Assembly: GCA_027620815.1 (NCBI GenBank)
Contig: JAQCDH010000025.1
Location: forward strand, 1 to 9,587
Source: Bacillota bacterium
Lineage (GTDB): Bacteria > Bacillota_I > Bacilli_A > Acholeplasmatales > Acholeplasmataceae
Direction of reading: 5' to 3'
Length of the DNA stretch: 9,587 nucleotides
The position numbers and the translations under genes are program-made. How positions within the stretch are numbered: position 1 is the first letter of the stretch; the number at the start of each line of letters is the position of its first letter. This document shows positions 7,421 through 9,587 of the stretch, one piece after another. The notes under the pieces were generated by a model, which was not told the origin of the DNA, searched no databases, and saw only the letters and a program-made list of their open reading frames with translations.

Positions 7421-8388
7421 TATGCAGTATCACGTTCAACTAAATAAACATCAATAATATCATGAAAAGTGTCAAGTTCTATACCGTGAATCAATTTATT
7501 TAACAAATTGAAAGATTGTTTTCCCATAAAATTAATCGATTGATGGATGGTTGTAATACTTGGGGACATCCAACGAGCATGTGGAGTATTATCATAGCCA
7601 ATGACTGCAATATCGTTTGGAATATGTAACCCTTTTTCTTTAAGCATATTCACAACAACAAATGCAAGTGTATCTGAAAAACAGAAGATGGCATCTACAT
7701 TCGGTTTAGACTGAATGATTTCACCAATCATAAAAACATCTGGATTAATTAAATCCATGTCATAAATTTCAGCATGTAATCCATGAGCATCTAATTCTGT
7801 AATAAATCCGGTCGTTCTTTCATGGGTTGTCAGTAAAAAAGAAGGGCCTCTAAAAACCAAAATATTCTTGCACCCTCTGTCGATGAGTTTTTTTGCAGCA
7901 AGCTGACCACCTTTAATATTATTTGAAGTAATGGATGGAATGGTTTCATCTAAAATATGATCGACTGTAATGACAGGGATGTTAAGCTCTAGAAGTTTTT
8001 CAGTATTAGAAAAATTAGAAGCAATGATTAACCCTTCAATGTTGTATTGTTCGAAAAATTGTAAATATTCAAGTTCTCTTTTAGGGTCATCTTGCGTATG
8101 ACAAAACATGATTTTGTAGCCATAAATGGAAGCCTGAATTTCAATCCCCTCAAGGAGTTCACCATAAAAAGCATGTCCAATATGAGGGACAATCACACCA
8201 ACAATTTTAGAACTACGATTGGTCAGTGAACGTGCGAGTTGATTTGGAATAAACCCCATCTCTTCGATGATTTTTTCAACGAGTTCTTTGGTATGTTCAT
8301 GAACGTACCCTTTTTTATTGATAACACGAGAAACAGTGGATACAGAGACGGTTGCTTTTTTAGCAACATCACGAATGGTTGGTTTCAT
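7420..8388 (-). CDS. LacI-family transcriptional regulator (MalR-like by context)
   Basis: A complete 322-residue sugar-responsive DNA-binding regulator. The N-terminal helix-turn-helix (TIRDVAKKATVSVSTVSRVI, 4-23) and the hinge helix with PNQLARSL (48-55) are canonical; the Leu in the hinge is the minor-groove intercalating residue of the family. From about residue 60 onward it is a periplasmic-binding-like effector domain, with VGVIVPHI (63-70), SNNIKGG (155-161), RTTGF (191-195), CFSDTLAF (236-243) and AVIGYDN (261-267). The start ATG has AGGAG 6 nt upstream and lies 20 nt inside the end of the neopullulanase-type gene, so the two are probably cotranscribed and translationally coupled. Effector and operator are not shown by sequence. 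Linkage to alpha-glucan genes suggests a maltose- or dextrin-derived signal. It could repress its own operon, the convergent glycogen operon or both. Confidence 0.93.
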   Translation of the reverse strand: MKPTIRDVAKKATVSVSTVSRVINKKGYVHEHTKELVEKIIEEMGFIPNQLARSLTNRSSKIVGVIVPHIGHAFYGELLEGIEIQASIYGYKIMFCHTQDDPKRELEYLQFFEQYNIEGLIIASNFSNTEKLLELNIPVITVDHILDETIPSITSNNIKGGQLAAKKLIDRGCKNILVFRGPSFLLTTHERTTGFITELDAHGLHAEIYDMDLINPDVFMIGEIIQSKPNVDAIFCFSDTLAFVVVNMLKEKGLHIPNDIAVIGYDNTPHARWMSPSITTIHQSINFMGKQSFNLLNKLIHGIELDTFHDIIDVYLVERDTA

Positions 8389-9587
8389 GTTTAACTCCTA
8401 ATATAAAACCATATGGTTGTTTTAAATCCCCTGATTGAATCAATATCTCAAGATCATTGACGTTAAGACTATTTTCTAAGACTTGATCGTGATAGTTCAT
8501 ATATAAAAGAAGGGATTGATTGAGCATATGTTTTTTTATGATGATCATGTCATGCGATGTATCAATTGTTACATCGGGTACTGACATTAAAGGTAGTGTC
8601 TTTTTAAGATGGATTAATGTTTTCATAAAAGAAAACATCTCGTGATCTTGTTTTTTTGGATCCCAAATCATCGGACGGCGATTATCAGGATCATGAAAAC
8701 CGGTCATCCCAACTTCATCACCATAATAAATATTGGGTGAACCAGCTTGTATAAACATAAGCAAATATGCAATTTTCATACGTCTAGGATCATCATTTAA
8801 ACGTTTTTTAATACGAATGGTATCATGCGAACAAACAAGATTAAACATCGCATTAATGACATGTTTTGGCGTACGTGCTAAATACCGGTTCATATCATAT
8901 TTGAAGGTATGAATATCGGTTTGATGTTCTAGGAATTTCCATAAAGGGACACTTAAGTCATAATTCATTACTGCATCCATTTGATCCCCTAATAACCAAG
9001 GAAGCGAACTATCCCAGTTTTCACCTAAAATAAAGACATCTTTTTTTAATGCTCTAGATGACGCCCGTATTTTTCTTAAAAAATCATGACTGACTTCATT
9101 AGAAACATCTAATCGCCATCCATCAATATCATAATGTTTGATCCAGTATGTCACAACATCTAATAAATAATCTTCAACAAGTGGATGGGATGTATTCCAT
9201 TTAGGCATCATGTGTGTAAAACCAAAGGTTTCATACCTGTTTTTACGATTTTGATAACGTTTCGGTTTGCCTTGTTCATTCAGTTCAAAATCAACGACAG
9301 GGAATTTATGAATGAAAAAACAATCTTTATATTTAGAGTGGGTTCCATTTTTTACAACATCTTGAAACATTGGATGTAAAAACCCACAATGATTAAAAAC
9401 GCCATCTAACATTATTTTAATCCCGTGTTGATGACATGTTTCTACAAGTAACTTAAAATCGTCATTGGTGCCAAATTGAGGATCAATAAGATGATAATCA
9501 ATCGTATCGTATTTGTGCATCGAAGACGCGTAAAAAATAGGGGTGAAATAAATGCCTTGAACGCCAAGTTCTTTTAAGTAAGGAATT
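8369..9587 (-). CDS. Neopullulanase/cyclomaltodextrinase/maltogenic amylase (GH13_20), 5'-truncated
   Basis: GH13 enzyme expected to hydrolyse cyclodextrins, maltodextrins or pullulan to small sugars in the cytoplasm. The frame is open to the window edge: before the Met at 9520 it reads family sequence (YLKELGVQGIYFTPIF), so that Met is internal and about 170-180 residues, probably including a CBM34 N-domain, are missing. Some 405 residues are visible. Diagnostic features are HKYDTIDYHLIDPQFG, region I DGVFNH, region V MPKWN (MPKLN is typical of this subfamily; oligo-1,6-glucosidases have QPDLN), region II GWRLDVSNEV with nucleophile Asp (codon 9107-9109), region III LGENW with acid/base Glu (codon 9020-9022), GDQMDAVMNY, region IV SHDT and IYYGDEVGMTG. 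A C-terminal beta domain appears complete. The TGA stop lies 20 nt inside the LacI-family gene. Exact substrate preference within the subfamily cannot be told from sequence. Confidence 0.93.
   Translation of the reverse strand, partial: IPYLKELGVQGIYFTPIFYASSMHKYDTIDYHLIDPQFGTNDDFKLLVETCHQHGIKIMLDGVFNHCGFLHPMFQDVVKNGTHSKYKDCFFIHKFPVVDFELNEQGKPKRYQNRKNRYETFGFTHMMPKWNTSHPLVEDYLLDVVTYWIKHYDIDGWRLDVSNEVSHDFLRKIRASSRALKKDVFILGENWDSSLPWLLGDQMDAVMNYDLSVPLWKFLEHQTDIHTFKYDMNRYLARTPKHVINAMFNLVCSHDTIRIKKRLNDDPRRMKIAYLLMFIQAGSPNIYYGDEVGMTGFHDPDNRRPMIWDPKKQDHEMFSFMKTLIHLKKTLPLMSVPDVTIDTSHDMIIIKKHMLNQSLLLYMNYHDQVLENSLNVNDLEILIQSGDLKQPYGFILGVKHETNHS
8395..8399 (-). promoter_or_regulatory. Shine-Dalgarno AGGAG for the LacI-family gene
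   Basis: On the minus strand AGGAG precedes the regulator's ATG (8386-8388) by 6 nt. It lies inside the coding sequence of the upstream GH13 gene, which argues for a shared transcript. Confidence 0.8.

Noticed and set aside
9185..9379. 64-codon plus-strand ORF opposite the neopullulanase-type gene
   Set aside because: It is antisense to conserved GH13 coding sequence, has no family resemblance, and is best explained as a shadow frame.
9518..9520. ATG at 9520 (minus strand) as the start of the neopullulanase-type gene
   Set aside because: The frame stays open to the window end and encodes typical GH13_20 barrel sequence before this Met.
2250..9587. Four GH13 genes as a recent tandem duplication
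   Set aside because: They belong to clearly different GH13 types with different region II, III and V motifs and domain layouts, so they are old paralogues gathered by function.

Overview
The window is gene-dense, AT-rich bacterial DNA with short intergenic gaps, GGAGG-type ribosome binding sites and Firmicute-style protein sequences. Every conserved Trp codon I checked is TGG, no TGA interrupts the long frames, and one gene ends in TGA. This fits the standard code and argues against Mycoplasma or Spiroplasma, where TGA encodes Trp. A low-GC member of Bacillota or an Acholeplasma-like (standard-code) mollicute relative fits best, but the genus cannot be fixed from this window.

Layout, plus strand (1-7397): a compact run of alpha-glucan genes. 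It holds glycogen phosphorylase (5' end cut by the window edge), a compact cytoplasmic GH13 alpha-amylase-family enzyme, a type I pullulanase and a glycogen branching enzyme. A previously hidden 40-codon ORF with a strong Shine-Dalgarno follows. The genes are separated by 15 and 9 nt or overlap by 7 and 11 nt, so they look like one operon. The run ends at a perfect GC-core/T-tract hairpin at 7396-7420.

Layout, minus strand (9587 down to 7420): a neopullulanase/cyclomaltodextrinase-type GH13 enzyme (5' end cut by the right window edge), then a LacI-family regulator whose start overlaps the enzyme's 3' end by 20 nt. The two units converge on the same hairpin, which has an A-tract on one side and a T-tract on the other and so can act as a bidirectional terminator.

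Inferred physiology: phosphorylase trims outer chains to glucose-1-phosphate. Pullulanase removes the alpha-1,6 stubs that stop it. The GH13 amylase and the neopullulanase-type enzyme deal with dextrins and malto-oligosaccharides. The branching enzyme builds the branched polymer. The LacI regulator probably senses a maltose- or dextrin-related sugar and controls one or both units. No glgC, glgA, glgD or malQ is visible; they may lie outside the window. No promoter or operator was recognised, because all 5' ends except internal ones are outside the window. There is no intergenic stretch over 300 bases; the only non-coding DNA is a few short gaps. I see no mobile element, CRISPR array, tRNA or rRNA, and nothing that clearly amounts to an undescribed system. 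The unexplained small ORF is the best lead.
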